Source: Clostridiales bacterium Firm_04 (GTDB lineage: Bacteria; Bacillota; Clostridia; Oscillospirales; Ruminococcaceae). Taken from it: a stretch of 43,134 nucleotides of DNA. The notes under the pieces are model-generated. The model ran no database searches. It saw nothing but the letters and a program-made list of their open reading frames with translations, and was not told where the DNA came from. The position numbers were made by a program, and so were the translations under genes. Where the stretch lies: the NCBI GenBank assembly GCA_001603005.1, contig LVAJ01000034.1:136082-179215 (forward strand), read 5' to 3'. This document shows, in pieces, positions 24,935 to 33,561 of this stretch (position 1 is the first letter of the stretch; the number at the start of each line of letters is the position of its first letter).

Positions 24935-25624
24935 TCAGACCTTGACCTCACCGTTGCAGATCGCCGCATAGAGTTCTTCCGGAATCATCGGCGAACACAT
25001 CTCCGCAAGCAGCGCCGCGTCGATCTCGCCCGTTTCGGCATACTGCTTTCCTGCCTGCCGGAACAGTGCCAGCCGCGGAACCGTAACCTCTGCCGCTTCC
25101 GGTGCATTGAACATCGGACTTTCCGGCACCGTGATGATCGTATGCCGGTTCGGGAACATCAGTTTGAACTGCGCGACGACCGGCTCAAAATTGTGCTTAC
25201 TGTTCGGAAATCCGCAGCCGCAGATCATCAGATACCGCAGATGTGAATAATCCGCCTGCCCGATATGCGTATAGCGCTCGCCGTCTTTCTTCATCGCCAT
25301 GCTTGACAGCGGCATCGTGCGGTCTGTCAGGGCTTTCAGCGGCGCGGGCATCCCGTATCCGTACAGCGGAAAACTGAACAGCAGCAGATCGCTGCGCAGC
25401 ATCTCCTGCAAAATCTCTTTCATGTCGTCATCATAGATACAGGAGCCGCCGTTGCGCTTGCAAGTGAAGCAGCCTGTGCAGTATTCGATATGCCTGTCGA
25501 TCACATCTATGATGCGAATGTCCTGCGGCGCGGCATCATTCATGCCGTCCAGAAATGCGCGCGTCATGTGCATTGTGTCGCTTTTCTCGCGTTTCGGGCT
25601 GCCGTTCAATACCAGTATTTTCAT
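24935..25624 (-). CDS. Flavodoxin-fold NAD(P)H/FMN reductase (iron-sulfur flavoprotein-like)
   Basis: A 229-residue protein starting at ATG 25624 (MKILVLNGSPKREKS). That opening is the FMN phosphate-binding loop of NADPH-dependent FMN reductases. A CTGCFTCKR segment with a further C in GSCIYDDDM is the cysteine pattern found in iron-sulfur flavoproteins and multimeric flavodoxin WrbA-like proteins. FPLYGYGMPAPLKALTDR is the second flavin-contacting loop. It likely transfers electrons from NAD(P)H or ferredoxin to flavin or a quinone-type substrate in the cytoplasm. It has its own promoter and terminator. The neighbouring aldo-keto reductase and Crp/Fnr genes suggest a small redox or detoxification group. 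Confidence 0.88.
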   Translation of the reverse strand: MKILVLNGSPKREKSDTMHMTRAFLDGMNDAAPQDIRIIDVIDRHIEYCTGCFTCKRNGGSCIYDDDMKEILQEMLRSDLLLFSFPLYGYGMPAPLKALTDRTMPLSSMAMKKDGERYTHIGQADYSHLRYLMICGCGFPNSKHNFEPVVAQFKLMFPNRHTIITVPESPMFNAPEAAEVTVPRLALFRQAGKQYAETGEIDAALLAEMCSPMIPEELYAAICNGEVKV

Positions 25625-25648
25625 AGATCTCACACTCCTTCTGCCTCC

Positions 25649-25677
25649 ATTATAACGGATCAAAAGCGCCGCGTCAA
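25649..25677 (-). promoter_or_regulatory. Promoter of the flavin reductase gene
   Basis: Minus strand TTGACG (25677-25672), 17 bases, TATAAT (25654-25649); AAGGAG follows ten bases before the ATG. Confidence 0.85.
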
Positions 25678-25776
25678 TCCACGCTCCGTAGAGTTACATA
25701 GCAGTCGTTGCAAAAGACGCAACAGTTCAGTTTCTTCCCTTTTATCATTTTTGAGACTGAAGAAATATACGAAGGA

Positions 25777-26697
25777 TCACTGCGGTTCCCATGAGCCCTG
25801 CTGTCGAATACCTGTTTTCTTCGCTTCGGCGGTGAGCGCATCTACCTCTTCCGTTATCAGTTTTACCGGCAATGCGGTTGCCAGCTTTTCGGCATAGGAT
25901 GGCTTAGTAATACCAACAATCGGAATAGCACCTTTGGCAAGTGTCCAGAGAATCGGAATCTGTGAGCGGTCAATATCATATTTCTCTGCCAGATCACGCA
26001 TCATGGAAAGCAGACCTTCGATTTTCAGGAATTTGCTTTTCGGAAATGCAAGGTTTCTCATCGAAAAAGTCGGGAAATGGTGCTTCGCATCGTATCTTCC
26101 GGCCAATGCGCCCTGTTCCAGCACCATATACGCATAATACCGTATTCCCTTGCTGCTGCAATAATCAATAATGGGCTGTTGATCGTTCCTGAGCAGGCTG
26201 AAATGATTTTGCACTGCACCAAGCTTCAAGCCCTCTTTACCCAACAACTGCTCCGCCTGCTTGATATGCTCCAAAGAGACATTTGAGGTACCGATTGATT
26301 TGATCCGTCCGTCTTTAATCATCGGAATTGCTTCTTGTAGGTTTTCAAGGAGATTGTTGGGCTTATGGATCCAGAACAGGTCGGCAGAGGTTCGCTGTAA
26401 ACGCTGCATGCTTTCATTGAAAGATTTCTCCAATGCACCGCTCTTAAACTTGCTGCCAGGGAAATACTTCGTAGAGATAAAAATATCATCTCTGTCGTTT
26501 ATCAGCCTGCCAAGCAAGGATTCACAGGTTCCCATTCCATAGACAGCTGCTGTATCCCAATTCAGGAAACCCAGTTCGGTTGCTTTACGGAATGCAGCAA
26601 TCAGTGTTTCTTCGTTGTATTTTGTTCCGAAGATCATCTTTGCGCCGCCGTAGCCTGTACCCCATGCCCATGTTCCGATCATGATATCCTGCTTCAT
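25777..26697 (-). CDS. Aldo/keto reductase
   Basis: A 306-residue TIM-barrel NADPH-dependent oxidoreductase of usual length. The catalytic tetrad is visible: D48 (NWDTA), Y53 (AVYG), K77 (STKYF) and H111 (FWIHKP). The C-terminal cofactor segment (IPIVGITKPSYAEKL) matches the family. It reduces carbonyl groups of aldehydes or ketones; the substrate is not predictable. The start ATG overlaps the stop of the Crp/Fnr gene (ATGA), so the two are an operon and the regulator may control it. Confidence 0.92.
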   Translation of the reverse strand: MKQDIMIGTWAWGTGYGGAKMIFGTKYNEETLIAAFRKATELGFLNWDTAAVYGMGTCESLLGRLINDRDDIFISTKYFPGSKFKSGALEKSFNESMQRLQRTSADLFWIHKPNNLLENLQEAIPMIKDGRIKSIGTSNVSLEHIKQAEQLLGKEGLKLGAVQNHFSLLRNDQQPIIDYCSSKGIRYYAYMVLEQGALAGRYDAKHHFPTFSMRNLAFPKSKFLKIEGLLSMMRDLAEKYDIDRSQIPILWTLAKGAIPIVGITKPSYAEKLATALPVKLITEEVDALTAEAKKTGIRQQGSWEPQ

Positions 26698-27296
26698 TCG
26701 ACATTCTCCTCTCTCATAGCACGCTTGATTCGGCTCAGTGATTCAGGTGTAATGCCCAGATAAGTTGCGATATGCTTCTGCGGAAGCTTGCTGTACAGTT
26801 CAGGAAACTGCTTTTTGAAATGTAAGTAGCGCTCTGTTGCATTCTCGACAAGAAACCCGTTTTCTCGATAAATCTTGTATCTCATCGCTTTCTCAAGCAA
26901 CGTAATCCACACATCTTTGAAGGTTGTATTATCACGGATCAGCTGCCTGATATAAGATGTTTTGCAAAGCATAACAGTTGATTCTTCCAGCGCTTCCCAC
27001 ATACACAGCCGTTCCTGATAGCCGAAGAATCCTTCATCCATACAGAGATATCCCGCAGCAGCAAAACCTCTGGTGATGTCATTGCCGTCATGATCAATGT
27101 AATAGCACCTTGTCAGGCCTGAAAGAACCATGCCTGCAATCGCCGTGTCATCGCCGATGGACGACAGGATTTCGCCCTTAGAAACCACGCGGAAGCTGGA
27201 TTTGCTGATAATATCTCCAAGTGTCTCCTCATCTATGCTGATGTCATAACTATCCGCAAATGCTTTCAGTTGGTTGATCAGATATTGTTTGTCCAT
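26694..27296 (-). CDS. Crp/Fnr-family transcriptional regulator
   Basis: A 200-residue protein from ATG 27296 (MDKQYLINQ). The N-terminal half is a cyclic-nucleotide-binding-type beta barrel (GEILSSIGDD, VLSGLTRCYYIDHDGNDITR), followed by a dimerisation helix. A C-terminal helix-turn-helix has LPQKHIATYLGITPESLSRI. No Fnr-type N-terminal cysteine cluster is seen, so the effector is probably a small molecule. It is the first gene of a two-gene operon with the aldo-keto reductase. A near-perfect 18-bp palindrome overlaps its -35 box, which suggests autoregulation. Confidence 0.9.
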   Translation of the reverse strand: MDKQYLINQLKAFADSYDISIDEETLGDIISKSSFRVVSKGEILSSIGDDTAIAGMVLSGLTRCYYIDHDGNDITRGFAAAGYLCMDEGFFGYQERLCMWEALEESTVMLCKTSYIRQLIRDNTTFKDVWITLLEKAMRYKIYRENGFLVENATERYLHFKKQFPELYSKLPQKHIATYLGITPESLSRIKRAMREENVE

Positions 27297-27319
27297 AACG
27301 CACCATCCTCTCTGACTAT

Positions 27320-27363
27320 AGTATACCACATTGGAGAGCACTTGTCATTGACATATGTTAATG
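27320..27363 (-). promoter_or_regulatory. Promoter and palindromic operator of the Crp/Fnr operon
   Basis: Minus strand ATGACA (27348-27343), 17 bases, TATACT (27325-27320) with TGG before it. An 18-bp palindrome, CATTGACAT/ATGTTAATG (27346-27363, one mismatched position per arm), overlaps the -35 box. Its length and symmetry fit a Crp/Fnr-type binding site. Confidence 0.7.
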
Positions 27364-27391
27364 TGCTGTCATAAGATTGATTATTTGAAAT

Positions 27392-27420
27392 TGGAGCGCT
27401 ACCATAGAGGTAACGCTCCA
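27392..27420 (-). terminator. Hairpin at the end of the type III RM operon
   Basis: TGGAGCG (27392-27398) pairs with CGCTCCA (27414-27420) and TACC with GGTA inside. It follows the Res stop on the minus strand; the trailing AATTTC is a weak T tract. Confidence 0.6.
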
Positions 27421-27429
27421 TATTGATGT

Positions 27430-30400
27430 TCACTTTGTCACGATATTCAGCAATGACTGATAGCTGTCGATCACATCATATACGACATCATCTCTGCTAA
27501 TTGCTTTGAAATGCTCTTTGGCGCAATGGATCTTACCCTTTTCAATATCTCGAAGCTGCATCGAAGACATATCGCCCTTAGTTTCGGCGATAAAATAAAT
27601 ATGCTTTACTGTTCCTTCATAGAAAGCAATCGCCCAATCAGGATTGTATTTCCCGACAGGAGTAGAGATATAGAAGCCGTTCGGCAACTTTACATATACA
27701 GCGACAGCTTTGTTTGTATCCAATTCCGTTGCGAAATCGTGCTCGTTGGTGCTGTCATATACAATATGATCGTAAAGGTGCTTTTGAGCTTTCATAGCAT
27801 TGACATTCAGTTTGCCCTTGATCGTCGGCTCTGTAAACACCTCAGTGCCATAGCGATCGTCAAGTACATGATAAGTAATGTGCTCAATGATAGCTGTTGC
27901 CTTCTGCTCGTTAATCAACTGGGCAGATTTCAGGATGAATTCTTCTGGGTTGTACTTGTATTGCTCAAAGACAAGAGGCTCAATACCAGTCAGAATCCGA
28001 ACAGTGTCTTTTCTTGTAAGTCCTGTCTCTGAAACAAGCTTACCGACAAGATCGTATTTCACGCTCTTGTTTGCGGTAATTGTTCTTGTTTCTGTAGCAG
28101 ACTCATTTTTCTTCATAGATTCGCCTTTTTCAAGCTCCTCTTTCGATTTTATGCCCTCCATAGAGCCTGATTCGATCTTGTAGAAAATCTTTTGCACCCT
28201 CAGCTTGCCGTTCAGAACATTTATTGCATTTTGGATAAGTTCCTCAGTCTCAAAATCGACAACATATACCGACTTGGAATTAATTCTCTCCCACAGTGCC
28301 TTAAACTCGGGCATTGCGAGTTTTTTATCATCTACTTTCAGCTCAACATTATTCTTACGGGCGTCTTCAGGCTGAATTGCCTTTTCATCATAAATGCTTT
28401 CAATGATTTCTATGATAGCAGGAGCGCTGTCAGCGACTTCTTCCGCTACCTTGATCTCATTGTTCGCCTTGTCCTCATAGTATTTATCAGTAAGAATTCC
28501 TTTGCGGTCAATATAACCATTGACAATCATATCATAATGGATTGAAGAAGCGATATCCTGGTCTATCACTTGCTCGTTTCCGTTACTATCCTTTATCACT
28601 TTACCAACGAACAGATCGACAGTAACCGTTTTCGGTCTGTATGCAACAGCTTCAGCAATCTCGCTTTGCAAGCCTTTTGCAAAGCTGTCATAGCTTTCGC
28701 TTGCGATAACAGTCAGGACATTGATGTTATGCACTTCATTGCCGAGCACACCTGTATCCATTCGATCGCCGTCCTCATTTACACAAAGTCGCAGACCTCT
28801 GCCGACTTCCTGTCTCTTGCGGACTTCACTTGTCGATTGTTTCAGGGTGCAGATCTGGAATACATTCGGATTGTCCCAGCCTTCACGGAGAGCTGAGTGC
28901 GAGAAGATAAAACGAACTGGAGAACGCTTCGGATCACGGTCGAGAAGCAGTTCCTTATTCTTCATGATAAGGTCATACGCCGATACATCATCTGAGGTCT
29001 GTTCCTTCTTGTCAGCAATCTTGCCGTCGGTCATCTTTCCCTTTTTATCAACGGAGAAATATCCTGCATGGGTACTGTCCGCTGAAATCGCATCAAGATA
29101 GCGGATATAGTCATCAGTTTCGCCGAGTTCAAGCTGATAGTTCTCAATAACAGCTTTGTATTCTTCCTCAAACATGTCGGCATAGATACCGTTCATCGGC
29201 TGACCAGCTGCATCATACTGCTTATATTTGGCAACTTCGTCTATGAAGAAAAGCGAGAGCACCTTGATTCCTTTATGGAAAAGCTGTCTTTCACGCTCGA
29301 TGTGCGATACGATCGTTTCGTGAATCTGGATACGGCGGATCTGTTCTTCGTCAATGCTGCCGATGATATCACCGAGATACAGCTTCTTGCCGTTGATAAA
29401 CTCGATATGGTCATCTCTGGCATCTATACGGGAAACAGTGTAACCGTTCTTGTATTCCTCAAGCTGCCCCGACTGGTCATACAGGCTGTATCCCTCATTG
29501 ACGGTACGGCTGACCTGACGGACACCTGTTTTGCCCTTAACATCAAAGCGGATAGTCGCAGTCGGATTTGCGCCTGAGACATTGATACTTTCAAGGAAAA
29601 CAAAGCCCTCAGTACCTGTTGTACCGCTTGCGCTGATACCCTTGACCGCTATCTTCTTGACAAGCTTCTTGTTATAGGCTTCCAGGGCATCAAGGCGGAA
29701 GATCATGTTATAAATGCTGTCCGACTTGTGAGTAGCGGAATAGCGGAGCGTACAAAGCGGGTGAAACTCTTTCAGGCGTTCCTTTGTCTGCTTACCTTCA
29801 ACGGACTGCGGCTCATCAATGATAAGCACAGGATTGGTCTTTGCAATAATGTCGATCGGGCGGCGGCTGCGGAACTCATCGAGCTTCATATAGATGCGGC
29901 GAGCGTCCTTACCCTTCGCATTGAATGCCTGCGAATTGATGATCATGACATTGATATTGCTGTCAGACGCAAAGCGGTCGATCTCGGTCAGGCGGGCAGA
30001 ATTGTAAATGAAGAAGCGTATCTTCTTGCCGTATTCCTCTGCAAAATGCTCCTGCGTAATCTGGAACGACTTATACACGCCCTCACGGATCGCAACGCTC
30101 GGCACGACTACAATAAACTTCGACCATCCGTAAGCCTTGTTCAGCTCAAACATGGTTTTGATGTAGGTGTATGTCTTGCCGACACCTGTTTCCATTTCAA
30201 TCGTGAGGTTATATCTGCCTTCCAGTTTATCGGAGGGCTTGATCTGATTGGTGCGCTGGATCTTGCGGATATGTTCTAGGATCACGCCGTCAGTCAGTGC
30301 AGGAATGAGCTTCTGATTTGCCCAGCCTGTAAAATCTTCGTCAGCATCAGTCAGAAGCGTAGCGGCACCCCTGTCCATCATGTATGTCGGTGTGAGATAC

Positions 30401-30477
30401 GGCTGCCCCGCGAACACATCCACAACGGCTTTGGCTGCGTCAGCTTGGAATTTCTGATGTTTGAATTGCAGTTTCAT
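27430..30477 (-). CDS. res: Type III restriction enzyme, Res subunit
   Basis: A 1,015-residue protein of the usual Res length. An N-terminal superfamily 2 helicase/translocase has Walker A METGVGKTYT (95-104), motif II DEPQ (221-224), a SATHK motif III and motif VI with QEVGRGLRLC. The C-terminal nuclease is a PD-(D/E)xK fold: P946-D947 and E965-T-K967 (NPDW, then AETKG). With Mod it should cut DNA about 25-27 bp from unmethylated head-to-head sites, after ATP-driven movement along DNA. It is the last gene of a six-gene operon. Its start overlaps the preceding HEPN gene by 38 bases, which implies translational coupling. It appears full length with no frameshift. Confidence 0.95.
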   Translation of the reverse strand: MKLQFKHQKFQADAAKAVVDVFAGQPYLTPTYMMDRGAATLLTDADEDFTGWANQKLIPALTDGVILEHIRKIQRTNQIKPSDKLEGRYNLTIEMETGVGKTYTYIKTMFELNKAYGWSKFIVVVPSVAIREGVYKSFQITQEHFAEEYGKKIRFFIYNSARLTEIDRFASDSNINVMIINSQAFNAKGKDARRIYMKLDEFRSRRPIDIIAKTNPVLIIDEPQSVEGKQTKERLKEFHPLCTLRYSATHKSDSIYNMIFRLDALEAYNKKLVKKIAVKGISASGTTGTEGFVFLESINVSGANPTATIRFDVKGKTGVRQVSRTVNEGYSLYDQSGQLEEYKNGYTVSRIDARDDHIEFINGKKLYLGDIIGSIDEEQIRRIQIHETIVSHIERERQLFHKGIKVLSLFFIDEVAKYKQYDAAGQPMNGIYADMFEEEYKAVIENYQLELGETDDYIRYLDAISADSTHAGYFSVDKKGKMTDGKIADKKEQTSDDVSAYDLIMKNKELLLDRDPKRSPVRFIFSHSALREGWDNPNVFQICTLKQSTSEVRKRQEVGRGLRLCVNEDGDRMDTGVLGNEVHNINVLTVIASESYDSFAKGLQSEIAEAVAYRPKTVTVDLFVGKVIKDSNGNEQVIDQDIASSIHYDMIVNGYIDRKGILTDKYYEDKANNEIKVAEEVADSAPAIIEIIESIYDEKAIQPEDARKNNVELKVDDKKLAMPEFKALWERINSKSVYVVDFETEELIQNAINVLNGKLRVQKIFYKIESGSMEGIKSKEELEKGESMKKNESATETRTITANKSVKYDLVGKLVSETGLTRKDTVRILTGIEPLVFEQYKYNPEEFILKSAQLINEQKATAIIEHITYHVLDDRYGTEVFTEPTIKGKLNVNAMKAQKHLYDHIVYDSTNEHDFATELDTNKAVAVYVKLPNGFYISTPVGKYNPDWAIAFYEGTVKHIYFIAETKGDMSSMQLRDIEKGKIHCAKEHFKAISRDDVVYDVIDSYQSLLNIVTK

Positions 30478-31510
30478 CAGTTTCTTCTCCTTCTTCCAAA
30501 GGAATTCCTAACAGTTTATTCATTACTTCTTCATCTACAAAGCTTTCTAACTGATTAGCAAATCCAAGCCATGTTTTTGAAAATTGGCGTTCAAAATCTG
30601 GTCGTGATTCATCAAGGGCAGATGCAAATGTACGTAGCGCTGCAATTATTCCTTCAATGCTTTGTGTATTGTCAGGGAACATTATTAACTGGGACAATTC
30701 TGATTTCAGTTCATCCAAAACTGTCTTGATTAGGTTGAATGATTCACTGAAGTGCTTATAGTCAAAATTATGCGCATGCATTATGTCGTTGCGAATCTTT
30801 TTTATTGTATCATAGTTAATTCTGATAATCTCAAGTTTCCCCTCTGATAAATCTGACCAAACCACATTTTCTTCAGTTTCTGTGATGAATTTCAGATATT
30901 CGTCCTTAGTAACCTTATATGCTGTCGTTATTTTTCCTTCGCCCTCTGGAAAGAATCTTTTCTTTATTTCATCACAAAATCTTGAATCTATAAACAACTT
31001 CGTATAGATTTCTGTAAAATCCATTTCTTCCAGAGGTTTATTGCTGAATAAACGATTAAGGGATGATTTTTTTGATTTCAATACATTTTTGTTTTCTTCA
31101 TCAGCTTCTTGACCGATTTGTTCTTCTAAGGCTGCAATTGAAACTTGTTGTTTAAGATAAATGTATTCTCTAAGTAACCTTTCAAAATCATTCATTTTCG
31201 GATAGAGCTTTTTATTAAAATATGATGATGCACCATTTTCTAAGCAATGGCAAATAGCGGGTCTTCCTTTTTCTAATCCTTGATAAGGGAAAGCCGTATT
31301 GAAAGCGTCATTTAAATCCGATAGATCGTGTGCAGCTTCTTTGCTCTCGCTATCAATACTAAATGTTACAATAAAACAAGAGTTGCCAATTGTTTGTATA
31401 TCTTTCTCTACAGGAGATCCTTTTTTACGAACGACATATTGGCAGTTGTAGCTGAACGCTTCGACTTGTTCATGTCTTTTTAAAGACGTAAATAGATATA
31501 TAAGCTCCAT
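30440..31510 (-). CDS. HEPN-motif protein inside the type III RM operon
   Basis: A 356-residue protein of no family I recognise. The telling feature is R240-N-D-I-M-H245 in an alpha-helical C-terminal half (IKKIRNDIMHAHNF). This R-N-xxx-H arrangement is the catalytic signature of HEPN ribonucleases, common in toxins and antiphage effectors (for example Swt1- or Abi-type). The N-terminal 100 residues are mixed alpha/beta; a Lys/Glu-rich helical stretch lies at 125-160. Its ATG shares one base with the Mod stop (TAATG) and its end overlaps Res, so it is translated with both. The coding sequence is more AT-rich than Mod ends or Res, which suggests later acquisition. It may be an RNase effector triggered when restriction fails. 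Function is inferred from the motif only. Confidence 0.75.
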   Translation of the reverse strand: MELIYLFTSLKRHEQVEAFSYNCQYVVRKKGSPVEKDIQTIGNSCFIVTFSIDSESKEAAHDLSDLNDAFNTAFPYQGLEKGRPAICHCLENGASSYFNKKLYPKMNDFERLLREYIYLKQQVSIAALEEQIGQEADEENKNVLKSKKSSLNRLFSNKPLEEMDFTEIYTKLFIDSRFCDEIKKRFFPEGEGKITTAYKVTKDEYLKFITETEENVVWSDLSEGKLEIIRINYDTIKKIRNDIMHAHNFDYKHFSESFNLIKTVLDELKSELSQLIMFPDNTQSIEGIIAALRTFASALDESRPDFERQFSKTWLGFANQLESFVDEEVMNKLLGIPLEEGEETDETAIQTSEIPS

Positions 31511-33561
31511 TATATCACCTTCACTCTTGTATCAGGCGAAATCATCTTGAAGATCTCGCTGACATTGATCTTTGACGGGCTGTCCGCGAAGCTGTCGTCA
31601 CGGAACACGACACGCAGCGGCTGACGCTTTGCAATGGTCTTGATCACGCTCTCGGAGATGTCTCTGTCAAAGCAGGCAATCAGGTCGCCGTCGTTGTAGG
31701 TATGCACTGTCACGCCCTCGATCTGCTCGGAGCGGTACGGCATGGAAAGCGGCAGACCCCAGTCGATCAGGCAGCCGAACAGCAGGTCAAGGTCGTTTCG
31801 GTCGGCCTTGATATTGCTCTCAAAGCCGAGAAGCATCTGCTGTGTGGTCTCGGCGGGCGTATAATACACATCTTCCATGTTGGTTTCATCGAGTTTCAGC
31901 ACACGGAAGCCTATATCAAGAGAACTTGCCATCTCTTTGTTTTCTTTTTCATCAGATTCATCAGTAGACCATCTTGCGGGAATCACTGGAACAGCAACAT
32001 CTGGCACTAATTCTAATTGCTTCGCAGTCGGTAAATGCTCTGCCACATGACGAATATCAGTACCTTCCTTTGCTAATGATTCTTTTATTTTAGCGCCTGC
32101 CCTGCGGATACGCTCTTTGCCTATCTCGCAGATATTCTTATAGCCTGCCTTGTATGCTTCGCTGCTTTCGTCAGTTTTTTCAGGGAGCTGAACCATGATA
32201 AACTTGCGGTGTCCGCCGTCCTCTGCGTTCAACTGCATAACTGCGTGGGCGGTTGTGGCACTGCCGCTGAAAAAGTCCAAAACTAATGCATCAGTACATT
32301 TTCTAATTGCTGTCATCATTAGATGCTTAATAAGACCTGACGGCTTAGGAAAATCAAATGTTCTAACTTCAAATAATGATCGCATTTCAGCCGTTCCCTG
32401 TGCAGTATTAGATTGATCTGACGTTATCAAATTTCTGAAAGGAATTGTTCGCTCAACTAAATTGCCCTCGTTGTCAATTTTAGAATAGCGTTTATTGTAA
32501 ACATTCCATACACCATTATTACACTTAAACTCTATAAAGCCATTTGCTAATCCCCACTCAACTTTTGTTTTGCTCCAAAGATAATTCCACCCCTCATCAG
32601 AGCGTTCAGACGTTCCTCCTGGATATCTTAGAGAACCATCAGGCATAGTAATAGGATAGTTTAAGGCTTCTGAATAATGAGAGCCAACTCTTCGCCTATC
32701 GAGTTTATCAAGTGCGTATTTTCCTCGCTCTTTTTCATATTCATCGCTATATTTATAACTCTGTTCATCAGCTATCATTCCATCAAAAGTGAAGGCAGCG
32801 CGGTTTTTTGTAAACACCAATATGTTTTCGGTTACGGTAACAATGTCAGTACCAGTATTTGAACCTGCCGTAGATTGCCATATGATATTTGCAACAAAGT
32901 TACTCTCTCCTAAAACTTCATCACACACTTTTTTCAGATTATCATATTCATTATCATCTATCGAAATAAAAATAACCCCGTCATCACTCAGCAAATTCCT
33001 TGCCAGCATCAGCCGAGAATAGATCATACTGCACCAATCGGAATGAAATCTGCCGTTTGAATCGGTGTTCTTGAAAAGGCGGTTGCCGTCCTCGTCAAGC
33101 TGTCCGCTTTCCTCTGCGTAATCGTCCGCAGACACGGCAAAATCATCACGGTAAATGAAGTCGTTACCCGTATTATAGGGCGGGTCGATGTAGATCATCT
33201 TCACCTTGCCGAGATAGCTTTCCTGCAACAGTTTCAGCACTTCAAGGTTATCGCCCTCAATGTAGAGGTTTTCGGTGCTGTCCCAGTTCACGCTTTCTTC
33301 GGGGCAGGGGCGCAGCGTCTTGCGGATCGGACGGTTCGCCTCAGCGATAGCCGCCTTTTTGCCAACCCAAGTGAATTCGTAGGCTTCATCACCCTCGGCA
33401 ATATCCTCGCTCAGCATCGCACGGAGCATCTCAAAGTTGATAGCCTTTTTCAGCTTGCCGTTCTCGTCAGCCGATTCTGTGATGCAGTTCGGGAACAGCG
33501 CCGCGATTTTCTCAATGTTTGCCGCTGTCAGATTCAGGGATTCCATTTTCATCTTGTCCAT
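31510..33561 (-). CDS. mod: Type III DNA methyltransferase, Mod subunit
   Basis: A 683-residue protein. Motif IV DPPY (126-129, IYIDPPYNTGNDF) comes before the SAM-binding motif I DFFSGSATT (429-437), the order of beta-class N6-adenine methyltransferases such as all type III Mod proteins. The middle (about 225-420) is the target-recognition region; it is visibly more AT-rich than the ends, so the recognition domain may have been exchanged by recombination. The C-terminal portion (LDIGFRVLKLDETN) is typical of type III Mod. Mod methylates one strand of an asymmetric site and is required for Res cleavage. The start at 33561 lies within the end of the upstream membrane-protein gene (50-base overlap). 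Confidence 0.95.
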   Translation of the reverse strand: MDKMKMESLNLTAANIEKIAALFPNCITESADENGKLKKAINFEMLRAMLSEDIAEGDEAYEFTWVGKKAAIAEANRPIRKTLRPCPEESVNWDSTENLYIEGDNLEVLKLLQESYLGKVKMIYIDPPYNTGNDFIYRDDFAVSADDYAEESGQLDEDGNRLFKNTDSNGRFHSDWCSMIYSRLMLARNLLSDDGVIFISIDDNEYDNLKKVCDEVLGESNFVANIIWQSTAGSNTGTDIVTVTENILVFTKNRAAFTFDGMIADEQSYKYSDEYEKERGKYALDKLDRRRVGSHYSEALNYPITMPDGSLRYPGGTSERSDEGWNYLWSKTKVEWGLANGFIEFKCNNGVWNVYNKRYSKIDNEGNLVERTIPFRNLITSDQSNTAQGTAEMRSLFEVRTFDFPKPSGLIKHLMMTAIRKCTDALVLDFFSGSATTAHAVMQLNAEDGGHRKFIMVQLPEKTDESSEAYKAGYKNICEIGKERIRRAGAKIKESLAKEGTDIRHVAEHLPTAKQLELVPDVAVPVIPARWSTDESDEKENKEMASSLDIGFRVLKLDETNMEDVYYTPAETTQQMLLGFESNIKADRNDLDLLFGCLIDWGLPLSMPYRSEQIEGVTVHTYNDGDLIACFDRDISESVIKTIAKRQPLRVVFRDDSFADSPSKINVSEIFKMISPDTRVKVI

